The position numbers and the translations under genes are program-made. A stretch of 64,000 nucleotides of DNA from the NCBI GenBank assembly GCA_015060405.1, contig SUYN01000002.1, positions 186,001-250,000 on the forward strand, written 5' to 3'. The notes beneath the pieces are model-generated. The model did not search any database, was not told the origin of the DNA, and saw nothing but the letters and a program-made list of their open reading frames with translations. Shown piece by piece: positions 1 to 9,896 of the stretch; within the stretch, counting starts at the first letter, position 1, and every line of letters starts with the position of its first letter. The stretch comes from Bacteroidales bacterium. GTDB lineage: Bacteria > Bacteroidota > Bacteroidia > Bacteroidales > UBA932.

Positions 1-1140
1 GTGGATCTTGCTCACATCAAGACAACTGAGGCCGAAGCAAAGCTTTCGCCGATCAGCATTTATGTGGAAAGAGTCGCTTCAAAGGTTCAGACTACTTTTC
101 CTGATGCCCTGCCATCGATAGCAGGTGTACAGATCCAGGTCATGAAGAATGCGACAGATCCTTTCACCATTGACAACGGCTCGGGAACAGAACTGGAAGT
201 TTACGCTACAATCAAGGGCTGGGAAGTTACCAACAATATGGAAGGTTCATACGCTCTAAAGAAGATCGACGCTGTGAACTGGACTGATTCAAAGCTCGGC
301 TTCACATGGAACGATGCTCCATTCTACCGTTGCTACTGGTCGGAGTCAGCACCTTATGACCCTAAGCACAACAAGACATTTGCTGACCTCGCGACCGTTG
401 ACCCTAAGTACTATCACGAGAATACGGTTCCTACTTCAGCTTCCGACAATCACAATGCACCTGATCTTGACGGAGTAGACAACAGCAGCACTGCACACAA
501 CCACCCTGTAATCCTCATCGGAGCAGAATTCATCGATGAGACCGGAAATCATCTGGATATAGTAGAGTGGTATGGTGGAAAGATGCTTCTCCCTCAGTTC
601 AAGACTGCAATCCTCGACTTCATCAAGGATGACATCAGAGTTCAGGAAAGCGTAACAGATCCTGGTACAGGAATAACCACTACTACCACACGTACCTTTA
701 CTGAGTCTGAAATCACCTTCAAGCAGGTTTCCGACCAGCTCGCTGACAACCGTTACCTCAGCCTTGTGACACTTGCAGAATCAGCAAAGTCCCTCACTTT
801 TGTGGACATTGCCAACAATCCTCTTACAACTGAACAGGTGATCGCCAACCTTGAAGCTATCGAGCCGGCACTTATCTGGGGAGCAGGAGGTTACTACTAC
901 TTCGGTGTCCGTCACCTTGCAGCTACATCTGCAGGCATCGGTTACAACGGTATGGTCCGCAACCACGTCTACTCTGCATCAGTGACAGGCATCACAGGTC
1001 TCGGAACTCCGGTTTACGATCCTGAAATGGTCATCACTCCTGAGAAACCGGATGACTCTACTGAGACTTCTTACATCGCTGCAGAAATCAACATTCTCTC
1101 TTGGAGAATCGTAGCTCAGGATAATATTGTCCTCAATTAG
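1..1140 (+). CDS. Mfa1/FimA-type major fimbrial subunit (5' end cut by window edge)
   Basis: C-terminal fimbrillin-like sequence ending SWRIVAQDNIVLN; first gene of a fimbrial gene cluster; the GTG at base 1 is probably not the true start. Confidence 0.75.
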   Translation: MDLAHIKTTEAEAKLSPISIYVERVASKVQTTFPDALPSIAGVQIQVMKNATDPFTIDNGSGTELEVYATIKGWEVTNNMEGSYALKKIDAVNWTDSKLGFTWNDAPFYRCYWSESAPYDPKHNKTFADLATVDPKYYHENTVPTSASDNHNAPDLDGVDNSSTAHNHPVILIGAEFIDETGNHLDIVEWYGGKMLLPQFKTAILDFIKDDIRVQESVTDPGTGITTTTTRTFTESEITFKQVSDQLADNRYLSLVTLAESAKSLTFVDIANNPLTTEQVIANLEAIEPALIWGAGGYYYFGVRHLAATSAGIGYNGMVRNHVYSASVTGITGLGTPVYDPEMVITPEKPDDSTETSYIAAEINILSWRIVAQDNIVLN

Positions 1141-1181
1141 CAAAGAAGATTTTACAACGCTTGATGCGAATAAGCATTTAA

Positions 1182-1218
1182 TCAAGGTCCGGGAGCTCCC
1201 GGCTCCCGGGACCTTTGA
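1182..1218 (+). promoter_or_regulatory. Intercistronic stem-loop between major and minor fimbrial genes
   Basis: TCAAGGTCCGGGAGC / GCTCCCGGGACCTTTGA inverted repeat with a 5-nt loop; no clear T tract. Confidence 0.6.
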
Positions 1219-1245
1219 TAAACCCTTAAAACAATTACAAAGAAA

Positions 1246-2280
1246 ATGGCGACTCTGGTAAAGAAAATACTCATAGCTCTGATGCTTCTCGGCTTGGGCA
1301 CTTTCTTCTCATCTTGCGAGAAGATCTTCGAATACGAGGGCGACTGTTCGATTCACTGTCAGATCCGTTTCAGGTATGACATGAACATGAAGTTTGCCGA
1401 CGCATTCGCCAACTCAGTGTCGCATGTAACCGTTTATGTATATGATGCCGGCACGGGCAAGCTTGTGCTGAAACAGACAGAAAGTGGTCCGGCTCTTTCC
1501 GACCGGAATTATGTGATGGAACTCGAAGGTCTTCAGCCTGGAACATATGACATCGTGGTCTGGGGAGGTGATGGCCTTGAGGAAGGTACATTTACTGCTT
1601 CGGAAGTCACTGCAGGTGTTTCTGAAGTTACTGAAATCCAGTGCATGATGGAGAGGGACAATGTGGATGGAAAGGCACAGGTGACAGAAGATGTCAGACA
1701 GCTGTATCACGGAATCAGACGTGTCACCTTCGATGACACTTATGGAACACAGGTGGAGGAGATCTCACTCGTGAAGAACACGAATGTAGTCCGCATAGTG
1801 CTTCAGCATCTTTATGTGGAGGATGTGGACCCTGACAACTTCATCTTTGAAATACAGGATGACAACGGATACATGGACTATGATAACGATCTGCTTGAAG
1901 ATGATATGATCCATTACTATCCTTGGAGCGTGACTGCCGGTCAGGCCGGAATCGAGGCTGACATCTACACAAAGACCATAACCAATGTCAATGCTGCTGT
2001 GGCAGAACTTACCATCGGGCGTCTTATGGAAGGTGGGAATACAATCCTCAACATCTATAACAGGGAAAAAGGTGAAAAGGTCCTCTCTATTCCTCTTGTA
2101 GATTATGCTCTGCTCGTTAAGGGCAACTATAACAAGGGAATGTCGGATCAGGAATATCTCGACCGCCAGGATGAATATAACCTTACATTCTTCCTCGATG
2201 GTGCAGGCCGCTGGATATCAAGTGAAATCTACATCAATTCGTGGAGAGTGGTTCTTCAGGAAGACAGTGTGTTACAATAA
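1246..2280 (+). CDS. FimB/Mfa2-family fimbrial anchor/minor subunit lipoprotein
   Basis: Lipoprotein signal (LGTFFSSCEK); YVYDAGTGKLV motif typical of FimB/Mfa2 family; position after major subunit. Confidence 0.75.
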   Translation: MATLVKKILIALMLLGLGTFFSSCEKIFEYEGDCSIHCQIRFRYDMNMKFADAFANSVSHVTVYVYDAGTGKLVLKQTESGPALSDRNYVMELEGLQPGTYDIVVWGGDGLEEGTFTASEVTAGVSEVTEIQCMMERDNVDGKAQVTEDVRQLYHGIRRVTFDDTYGTQVEEISLVKNTNVVRIVLQHLYVEDVDPDNFIFEIQDDNGYMDYDNDLLEDDMIHYYPWSVTAGQAGIEADIYTKTITNVNAAVAELTIGRLMEGGNTILNIYNREKGEKVLSIPLVDYALLVKGNYNKGMSDQEYLDRQDEYNLTFFLDGAGRWISSEIYINSWRVVLQEDSVLQ

Positions 2281-2291
2281 ACCTTACAACG

Positions 2292-3449
2292 ATGAAATGC
2301 AAACTGACATATCTGATTCTGAGCTTTCTGCTTCCGGTCATGCAGTCCTGCGTCTTTGACAAGGAGGAATGCATCGGGACGGAGCGGACTGACAGCCAGA
2401 TCGAGCTCGCTTTCACTATTGCCATGGAGCATAGGGCATCGACTAAGGCGGATGATCACACCTGGGGAGACAATCTGGATGTAGACAGTTCGAATGATTA
2501 CCCCGACAAGGTCGGCAACTCGTTTGAGAACTATATAGAAGTCAACAGCCTGCGTGTGTTTGCATATGATGCAGCCGGCAATTATCTCGCAGAGGTGAAG
2601 GAGGTTCTGTGCAGGCAGACGAGCCCAAGCACAGAAACGGGGGCAGCGACATACGAATTCCTCGGAATTCTCCAGGACAAGGATTCCGGAATCAATGCGG
2701 ACGTGGATTTCGTCGACGGAACGACATACAGGTATGTGATCCTTGCCAATTGCAGCGAGGTCAGCTACAATGACGGTGTTCCGGATCTTGGAAACCAGAC
2801 TTTCACAAACACCTGGGAATCATTCATAGCTCCCGGCAGCGCAATACCTATGTGGGGAGCGACAGACCAGACGATGGTAGTGGGAAGCCGTCAGGACATT
2901 GGGACCATTTATCTTCTGAGATCTCTTGCAAAAGTTGAGGTGCGGCTTGATGATGCGGTGGCGCAGGATTTCAGAATAAAGGAGGCTTCCATCAACAGGA
3001 CATATACTACAGGTTACTGTGCTCCACATGGCTGGAACAGATTGACGACAGAATCTCTATATCATTTGGGAAGTCCGGCAAACGGAGGATTCCGTCCATA
3101 TGTGGTGGATGATGCAAGAATAAACGCCATCAACATGTCGGCCACGTCGACTTCAGGACAGTCATTCGTCCTCTATCTTCCGGAAACCCCGAACTCACTT
3201 ACCGACCCGTTATATATAGACATCACCGTGTCGGATTCAGAAAAAGACTACACATTTGAGAAGGCTATAGTCTTCTGCAATTACACCTCCGGATCTCCTG
3301 ACCTCCTGCACCCTTATGACATCGTCAGGAACCATTATTACAGATTCGATATCACGGGCGTAAAGACATCCGTTGAGGTGAACTTCAATTTATACTATGA
3401 TGTATGGCCGATGGATGAAGAGACCGTGACAATTCCATCATTTGAATAA
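2292..3449 (+). CDS. Minor fimbrial subunit-like lipoprotein
   Basis: Start MKCKLTYLILSFLLPVMQSC (lipobox) at 2292; fimbrillin-like layout. Confidence 0.65.
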   Translation: MKCKLTYLILSFLLPVMQSCVFDKEECIGTERTDSQIELAFTIAMEHRASTKADDHTWGDNLDVDSSNDYPDKVGNSFENYIEVNSLRVFAYDAAGNYLAEVKEVLCRQTSPSTETGAATYEFLGILQDKDSGINADVDFVDGTTYRYVILANCSEVSYNDGVPDLGNQTFTNTWESFIAPGSAIPMWGATDQTMVVGSRQDIGTIYLLRSLAKVEVRLDDAVAQDFRIKEASINRTYTTGYCAPHGWNRLTTESLYHLGSPANGGFRPYVVDDARINAINMSATSTSGQSFVLYLPETPNSLTDPLYIDITVSDSEKDYTFEKAIVFCNYTSGSPDLLHPYDIVRNHYYRFDITGVKTSVEVNFNLYYDVWPMDEETVTIPSFE

Positions 3450-3459
3450 TATACGACTT

Positions 3460-6459
3460 ATGAGAAAGATATACGACATATTGCTGACATTGGTAATCGC
3501 ATCCTGCATCATCTCCTGCTCTCTGGAGGAGATCGGCTCCGTGCAGATTTCAGAAGGAGGTCATCCTGTAACCGTCAATATGAACCTTTCTTTCCCTGAG
3601 TCAATGCAGGTTGCGGTTCAGACCAAGGCCGGAGAGATGAATACCAGGGTGTATGATTTCTATATCTTCGTATTCGACAACGCAGGTAATCTTCAGAATA
3701 AGTACTATTTCCCTTCAAGCACTTCAAATGATGTGACAAACTATTCCGCAGAATACAGCCTTCCTCTTCCGGGCGTATCTACAAGCCTGCGTCGCAACAC
3801 AGACACCAGCGGTGACATACTTACATTGGGAACCTTGTCAGGATCCTGCTACATGATGGGAGTTGCAAACGTCGATATGAAGGTAGGTTATTCCCTTCTT
3901 GATGAATTGAACGATGTCACGAATATGTCGGAACTCAGAGAGGTGCTCGCTGTTGAGCCGACCGTATCTCCTTCTGTCTTTACAATGAGCGGCTTTTACA
4001 GTCCGAGTCAGACTACCATTTCCACAGATGGAGCGATAGTCATTCCTGACGACGGCAACATTACCGGGTACATCCATCTTGAGCCGGTGGACGCCCAGAT
4101 CGATTTCAATGTGAAGGCCGGCAATGGCTCAGGACGCGACTTCGATTTCATCCTCGACAGCTGGCAGGTAGTGAATGTGCCTCGCAACGCATATCTTTTC
4201 CCTTCTTTAACCGAGGCAGTTACGTCATATTATGACTCAAACCTGTCGCATCAGGTGGACAAGGCCCTCACCGGCACAGGTACAAAGAACACATATTCAT
4301 TCAATTTCTTCATCCAGGAACGTCTGGGACAGTCATCTGCAACGATTTCAAGCTATGGCGACCGTGCGGCCTGGAACGGAGAGGATGAGAACGGAAAGAT
4401 ATTCACCAATGCTCCTGCAAATTCAACTTATGTTCTTCTTAACGGAAGATATCTTGGAGAATCGGTGATCCAGAGCAAGACAGATGTGAATTCAGATGGT
4501 GTAGTGGATACGGACGATATATCTGTAGAATATGTGGATGCGAACGTGACATACACTATATTCCTTGGAGAAGGATCCGATGCTTCTCCATATACCAGCT
4601 TCAGGTCCAACAGAAATACGAAATATACCTACAATGTGACCGTCAATGGTGTAAAGGATATATCTGTGGAGGTGAGGCAGGATAATGACAATGGAAACGA
4701 CATCGAGAACCGCGCAGATGCGGAAGGTGATATCATCATGTCCAAGGGCAGTTCATTCTCTGTAGATGCCCACTACTCATCATTGGTGCTCACATTCACC
4801 AAGGCAGAGATCCTTGAGGCAATAGAGAAAGGTATGATAGGCTACACGGCAGTGACGCCGTACGGCAACAGGCTCTATGCATATCGTGATGGTGTTGCGG
4901 ATACGGATCAGGCTCCATATGCGGACTGGGTGAAATTCGCCAGGAAGACCAGCTATACAGGTGGAACACACTATCCGGCAAAATACAACCCGTCTGAAAT
5001 CATGACTGTAAGAGAACTTCTCGAAGAACTCGAGACAGGTTATGTGAAAGGAGATGCAGCCAACGGCTCCATTTATATGGCCGGTGACGTAGTTCGCTAC
5101 ACAGCTTTCGTGCAGGAGTATTACTATGACACGACTCCGGATGGTGACCCGGCATCCTGGAAGGACTTTGTCAACGTCCCTGACAGAAAACTCATGATAC
5201 TTGCCGATACAGAGACAAGTACAGACGAAAAAAGCTCCATCACTTCTGCTGTGTACACCATCACTCAGAAGGCAATCAAGACCATATACAACAAGAATGC
5301 AGATGGTCTTGACCGCGCATGGGGCCTTGAGAGCGTAGAAGAGGACATTGTTGCGGGAAGACATCATCTGAACAATAACAGTACATTGGCTTATTATGGC
5401 GGAAGTTTCCCTGAATCAGAGAAATATGGACGAAAGATAGCTCTTGCGAATGCGGAATCGAACAGCAGCCTTACCTGGAATATGATAGGTAATGACGGCT
5501 ATCTGACCAATGCCTATTCCAACAATGCGTTCGGGGCATGCCTGCTAAGGAACAGGGATCTTGACGGAGACGGCAGAATCGATCCGGAAGAGATAAGATG
5601 GTATATGCCTACACTCTTCCAGTACCAGCAGATGTTCATCGGGATGTATGGAATCGAGGACCTCGATGCAAGACTGTACTACAATGAAGCCGTCGTGGAT
5701 GAGGAATGGATATACAAGCACTATCTTTCTTCAAACAACTATCAGGTGATGTGGGCGGAAGAAGGACTGTCGAACTGTAACTATCAGTCATCGGCAAGCT
5801 GGTATGGCACCAACTTCACCGACGAGTATCTTGTGAGGTGTGTAAGAGATCTGGGAACCCCTGTGACTTCTTCAGACTCGAGAGATTCATTCAATGATGA
5901 GGATTATCAGTTCCAGAACATATTCGTCAAGGAAGGAAGAACCATAAAGATGACCTATCTCAATGAGGCATCTGTGAGGACAACCCTTGAGAACAAGGAA
6001 GTCTCGGCACCAGTAGTAACCTTCTCTGAGAACAACCGTCCGGCGGTGTCTTTCGAATATGCACAGAGTGACCTTGGCGGAGACTATGATTTCAGGACCC
6101 AGAACAATAGGGCCGACAACAATCAGTCTACCGTATGCTCTACGCTTGGAACGGGATGGAGGCTTCCTACCGTTACGGAAATGAGCCTTATACAGCAGTC
6201 AGGTGTGACCCTTTCGCAGAACACCATCACAAGGACGAAGTTCCAGTTCTACATGTGGAACGGCCTGAGAAACACTGATGCTGACTACAATTCAATTCCA
6301 GTAAACTCAAGGAAGCATCAGAATAATCTGCGATATGGACGATATGGTCATGTCTACGGACCGGGATTCTTCACCCTTCCTGACGGAAACTCGATGATGG
6401 CTACTGCCCAGACCACATGGAACGGAAAGGTAAGATGTGTAAGAGACATCTCTGATTAG
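3460..6459 (+). CDS. Large fimbrial tip/DUF4906-like lipoprotein with C-terminal FISUMP/C-type-lectin-like domain
   Basis: Start MRKIYDILLTLVIASCIISC; C-terminus GTGWRLPTVTEM...GKVRCVRDISD. Confidence 0.65.
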   Translation: MRKIYDILLTLVIASCIISCSLEEIGSVQISEGGHPVTVNMNLSFPESMQVAVQTKAGEMNTRVYDFYIFVFDNAGNLQNKYYFPSSTSNDVTNYSAEYSLPLPGVSTSLRRNTDTSGDILTLGTLSGSCYMMGVANVDMKVGYSLLDELNDVTNMSELREVLAVEPTVSPSVFTMSGFYSPSQTTISTDGAIVIPDDGNITGYIHLEPVDAQIDFNVKAGNGSGRDFDFILDSWQVVNVPRNAYLFPSLTEAVTSYYDSNLSHQVDKALTGTGTKNTYSFNFFIQERLGQSSATISSYGDRAAWNGEDENGKIFTNAPANSTYVLLNGRYLGESVIQSKTDVNSDGVVDTDDISVEYVDANVTYTIFLGEGSDASPYTSFRSNRNTKYTYNVTVNGVKDISVEVRQDNDNGNDIENRADAEGDIIMSKGSSFSVDAHYSSLVLTFTKAEILEAIEKGMIGYTAVTPYGNRLYAYRDGVADTDQAPYADWVKFARKTSYTGGTHYPAKYNPSEIMTVRELLEELETGYVKGDAANGSIYMAGDVVRYTAFVQEYYYDTTPDGDPASWKDFVNVPDRKLMILADTETSTDEKSSITSAVYTITQKAIKTIYNKNADGLDRAWGLESVEEDIVAGRHHLNNNSTLAYYGGSFPESEKYGRKIALANAESNSSLTWNMIGNDGYLTNAYSNNAFGACLLRNRDLDGDGRIDPEEIRWYMPTLFQYQQMFIGMYGIEDLDARLYYNEAVVDEEWIYKHYLSSNNYQVMWAEEGLSNCNYQSSASWYGTNFTDEYLVRCVRDLGTPVTSSDSRDSFNDEDYQFQNIFVKEGRTIKMTYLNEASVRTTLENKEVSAPVVTFSENNRPAVSFEYAQSDLGGDYDFRTQNNRADNNQSTVCSTLGTGWRLPTVTEMSLIQQSGVTLSQNTITRTKFQFYMWNGLRNTDADYNSIPVNSRKHQNNLRYGRYGHVYGPGFFTLPDGNSMMATAQTTWNGKVRCVRDISD

Positions 6460-6494
6460 CAGCCTGATTCTTTCTACATACATCGTTCACCATG

Positions 6495-6540
6495 CAACCA
6501 CCCCAAGGCTGAGTCTACGGACAGGGTGGTTGTTTTCTTT
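6495..6540 (+). terminator. Rho-independent terminator of fimbrial operon
   Basis: CAACCACCC...GGGTGGTTG followed by TTTTCTTTT. Confidence 0.8.
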
Positions 6541-6559
6541 TCCCGGACAACAAGCGGCT

Positions 6560-6761
6560 ATCCTTGAAAGACAGGTCCGGCTGGATGATACCCGATGACC
6601 AGTTCTTTAAACCATCACAGTCACACCCAATGCACCCGGGTGTCATTTCCTTCTACCCCCGGGTGCGCTCATCGTCATCTCAGACTACTGCAAGGTCACT
6701 TGCCGCACCTAGGGGTGCTACTAAAACACCCCCGGGTGCACTTTTGCGTCGGGGAAACAAA
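6560..6761. repeat. Long direct repeat, copy 1, with internal CACCCGGGTG palindromes
   Basis: Near identical to 7631-7831 (few substitutions, 1-nt length difference). Confidence 0.95.
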
Positions 6762-6805
6762 TTGCTGGAAGGTTTTCGATAGTGATGCCTCTCCTGCTCG
6801 CTATG

Positions 6806-6892
6806 GGATCCCCGGTCGAGGCCGGGGATGACAGTGGAGCCGGGGATGACGGTGGAGCCGGGGATGACGGTGGAGCTGGGGATGATGGTGGG
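6806..6892. repeat. Palindromic element plus 18-bp tandem repeat (GCCGGGGATGACGGTGGA, about 4 units)
   Basis: GGATCCCCGGTCGAGGCCGGGGATGAC followed by tandem units at 6821, 6839, 6857, 6875. Confidence 0.9.
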
Positions 6893-6939
6893 CTCGGATG
6901 ACGGTGGAGATGGCCGGCGCCGACCGACCATCCCAAACA

Positions 6940-6966
6940 AAATCGGTCTCGCTCATGAAGCCTTTC
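6940..6966. repeat. 27-bp direct repeat flanking parDE (left)
   Basis: AAATCGGTCTCGCTCATGAAGCCTTTC, identical at 7601-7627. Confidence 0.95.
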
Positions 6967-6997
6967 TACGAAATTGTTCAGCTCGATTATTGCAACA

Positions 6998-7019
6998 TTA
7001 CCAAATATTGGTAACTTTG
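6998..7019 (+). promoter_or_regulatory. parDE promoter/operator: 7-3-7 palindrome overlapping a Bacteroidota -7 box
   Basis: TTACCAA-ATA-TTGGTAA overlapping TAACTTTG (TAnnTTTG). Confidence 0.6.
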
Positions 7020-7035
7020 TTAAAAATTTTTAGGT

Positions 7036-7281
7036 ATGAAAACAACATCAGTAGCACTCGGACCATACTTCGAGAACTATATCAAGGCTCAGATTGTGCA
7101 GGGCAGATACAATAATGCAAGCGAAGTAATCAGAGCAGGATTGCGGATGCTTGAAGATAACGATGCCAGAATTGCCGCACTCAAAAGCGCAATAGACGAA
7201 GGACTCAACAGTGGCGAAGCAGCAGACTTTGACCCAGCAGCACACCTCAAATCACTGAAAGCATCGAAGAAGAATGCCTAA
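7036..7281 (+). CDS. parD: ParD-family antitoxin
   Basis: MKTTSVALGPYFENYIKAQIVQGRYNNASEVIRAGLRMLEDND, typical ParD RHH antitoxin. Confidence 0.9.
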   Translation: MKTTSVALGPYFENYIKAQIVQGRYNNASEVIRAGLRMLEDNDARIAALKSAIDEGLNSGEAADFDPAAHLKSLKASKKNA

Positions 7282-7570
7282 AGTACGATATTCCAATAAA
7301 GCAGTTGAAGATCTGTCTTCAATCTGGGAATACACCTTTACCAAATGGTCAGAAAATCAGGCTGATGAGTATTACGCAATGCTCATATCAGCCTGCAACT
7401 GTCTCCTGTATCCATCCGTAATATCAAACAGGTCCTATGAAGAAATCTCAGAAGGACTTCTCGGAGTCAAGGCAGGACATCATCTGATATTCTACAATAT
7501 TCTGGAAAACGACGATGTCATGATCATTCGTATCCTGCATGAAAAAATGGATATAAAGCAACATCTGTAA
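7274..7570 (+). CDS. parE: ParE/RelE-superfamily toxin
   Basis: VRYSNKAVEDLSSIWEYTFTKWSENQADEYY...; overlaps parD by 8 bp. Confidence 0.9.
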   Translation: MPKVRYSNKAVEDLSSIWEYTFTKWSENQADEYYAMLISACNCLLYPSVISNRSYEEISEGLLGVKAGHHLIFYNILENDDVMIIRILHEKMDIKQHL

Positions 7571-7600
7571 TACAGACTGTATACGCAGCAGATTCATATT

Positions 7601-7627
7601 AAATCGGTCTCGCTCATGAAGCCTTTC
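7601..7627. repeat. 27-bp direct repeat flanking parDE (right)
   Basis: Identical to 6940-6966. Confidence 0.95.
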
Positions 7628-7630
7628 GAT

Positions 7631-7831
7631 ATCCTTGAAAGGCAGGTCCGGCTGGATGATACCCGATGACCATTATTTAAACCATCACAGTCACACCCAA
7701 TGCACCCGGGTGTCATTTCCTTCTACCCCCGGGTGCGCTCATCGTCATCTCAGACTACTGCAAGGTCACTTGCCGCACCTAGGGGTGCTACTAAAACACA
7801 CCCGGGTGCACTTTTGCGTCGGGGAAACAAA
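7631..7831. repeat. Long direct repeat, copy 2
   Basis: Near identical to 6560-6761. Confidence 0.95.
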
Positions 7832-7998
7832 ATGGGGCCGACGGGCGGAATTTCGTTTCCGGCATGTCGGTGGAAACACTGTCTTGTCTGCGGATGCAAA
7901 GGTTTATGCGGATGGAGAACCTTTTGCCGTTTTCCTGTAGGTTTTTTCTGTTTTTTGTTATAATTTTGAGGGTTCTGAAAACATATAAGGCAAAAATC

Positions 7999-9048
7999 AT
8001 GAAGATATTGAAAGAAGTATGGGGCAAGACCTCTTGCGGCAAGGAAATCTGCAGATTCACCATTACCAATGAAAACGGTGCATATGTGGAATTATGTAAC
8101 ATCGGTGCGGCGCTCGTGAGTGCCGTGGTCCCGGACAAGGACGGCAATCTGGCAGACGTGGTGCTCGGCTATGACAGGCCTGAGAGCTATTTCGGTGACG
8201 GCCCTTGCATGGGAAAAGTGCCGGGAAGGTTTGCAAACCGCATAGGAGAAGGACGTTTCACTCTGGACGGTGTGGATCATGTCCTGCCGATAAACAACGG
8301 CCCTAACCATCTTCATGGAGGACCGGATGGCTTCCAGAACAAGGTGTGGGAAAGCCGTGAGTCGGAAGGTGGAGTAGAGTTCCTGTACTATAGCGAGGAT
8401 GGTGAGATGGGCTATCCAGGTGCCTTGAAGGCGGTAGCACGTTATGAGTGGACAGAAGAAAACGAGCTGCGTCTCACTCTTACAGCAGAGTCGGATGCGC
8501 CGACTGTCCTCAACCTTACCAATCATGCATATTTCAACCTCAACGGCGAAGGCAGCGGTTCCATCCTTGCACACACCCTCAAGCTCAATGCTTCGGAATA
8601 TCTCCCGACAACACCTTCGCAGATCCCTCTCGGAGAAAGCGAGCCTGTGGCAGGTACTCCGATGGACTTCGTTACAGAGAAGCCTCTCGGACAGGATATA
8701 AAGGCAGATTTCCCTGCGCTGAACTATGGCAAGGGCTATGACAGCTGCTGGGTGATCGACGGCTTCCAGCCTGGCCAGCTCCAGGCCTGCGCCGAACTCT
8801 ATTCGCCGGAAAGCGGCCTGCTGCTTGAGATCTTCACTACCCAGCCTGGAGTGCAGCTCTACACAGGAAACTGGCTGTCTGGATGCCCTGAAGGCAAGAA
8901 TGGCCATGTCTATAATGACTATGAGGGAGTTGCCATAGAGTGTCAGAACTATCCGGATGCTCCGAACAAGGCTGACTACCCTTGCTGCGTCCTCCGTCCT
9001 GGAGAAACCTATGAACAGGCGATAATATTCGCATTCGGAATCAGATAA
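7999..9048 (+). CDS. galM: Aldose 1-epimerase
   Basis: GRFANRIGEGRFTLDGVDHVLPINNGPNHLHGG; LTNHAYFNLNGEG; start MKILKEVWGK. Confidence 0.9.
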   Translation: MKILKEVWGKTSCGKEICRFTITNENGAYVELCNIGAALVSAVVPDKDGNLADVVLGYDRPESYFGDGPCMGKVPGRFANRIGEGRFTLDGVDHVLPINNGPNHLHGGPDGFQNKVWESRESEGGVEFLYYSEDGEMGYPGALKAVARYEWTEENELRLTLTAESDAPTVLNLTNHAYFNLNGEGSGSILAHTLKLNASEYLPTTPSQIPLGESEPVAGTPMDFVTEKPLGQDIKADFPALNYGKGYDSCWVIDGFQPGQLQACAELYSPESGLLLEIFTTQPGVQLYTGNWLSGCPEGKNGHVYNDYEGVAIECQNYPDAPNKADYPCCVLRPGETYEQAIIFAFGIR

Positions 9049-9057
9049 GACTCACCC

Positions 9058-9083
9058 GTCATCCCCGACCTGATCGGGGATCC
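9058..9083. repeat. Dispersed palindromic element (family A)
   Basis: GTCATCCCCGACCTGATCGGGGATCC. Confidence 0.9.
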
Positions 9084-9097
9084 AAAACCAAGACAAT

Positions 9098-9892
9098 ATG
9101 AAGCAATACCTGGACCTCCTCCGCCATATACGTGAAAACGGCACGATGAAATCCGACCGCACCGGCACCGGAACTCAGAGCGTGTTCGGCTATCAGATGC
9201 GTTACGACCTCAGTGAGGGCTTTCCCCTCCTGACCACAAAGAAGGTACACCTCAAATCCATCATCTACGAACTCCTGTGGTTCATTGCGGGTGACACCAA
9301 TGTGAAGTATCTTCAGGACCACGGGGTGACCATATGGGATGAATGGGCGGATGAGAACGGCGACCTCGGCCCTGTCTATGGCCATCAGTGGCGCAGCTGG
9401 CCTACCCCTGACGGAGGTACCATAGACCAGCTTTCGCAGGTTATAGACCAGATAAGGAACAATCCGGATTCGCGTCGTATGATTGTTTCTGCATGGAATG
9501 TGGCTGAAGTCAGCAAGATGGCCCTGCCTCCTTGCCACAGCCTGTTCCAGTTCTATGTGGCAGACGGCAGACTCTCGTGTCAGCTGTATCAGAGAAGTGC
9601 CGATGTTTTCCTAGGTGTCCCTTTCAACATCGCTTCATATGCTCTTCTTACCATGATGATTGCACAGGTGTGCGGCCTTCAGCCGGGCGAATTCATACAT
9701 ACCACCGGAGATACCCACATCTATGTGAATCATTTCGAGCAGGTGGCGACCCAGCTCAGCCGTGAGCCTCGGGCTCTCCCGAAGATGAAGATCAATCCGG
9801 ATGTAAAGGACATATTTGACTTCAAGTATGAGGATTTCGAGCTTGTGGATTATGATCCATACCCTCGCATTCCGGCTCCAGTAGCTGTATAA
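9098..9892 (+). CDS. thyA: Thymidylate synthase
   Basis: [43 protein letters not shown]; full length 264 aa. Confidence 0.97.
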   Translation: MKQYLDLLRHIRENGTMKSDRTGTGTQSVFGYQMRYDLSEGFPLLTTKKVHLKSIIYELLWFIAGDTNVKYLQDHGVTIWDEWADENGDLGPVYGHQWRSWPTPDGGTIDQLSQVIDQIRNNPDSRRMIVSAWNVAEVSKMALPPCHSLFQFYVADGRLSCQLYQRSADVFLGVPFNIASYALLTMMIAQVCGLQPGEFIHTTGDTHIYVNHFEQVATQLSREPRALPKMKINPDVKDIFDFKYEDFELVDYDPYPRIPAPVAV

Positions 9893-9896
9893 CCAC

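Noticed and set aside
6564-6940. ORFs in and around the first long repeat (6564-6782, 6595-6831, 6680-6940)
   Set aside because: Overlapping frames in a palindromic repeat and minisatellite, with copies at 7635-7963; composition explained by the repeats.
8092-8907. Long antisense ORFs across galM and similar ones over tnaA, SSS transporter, aspS, GH115 (for example 21361-21945, 22334-23143, 47591-48463, 52826-53749)
   Set aside because: Fully antisense to strongly recognised genes, no family-like sequence; codon-bias artefacts.
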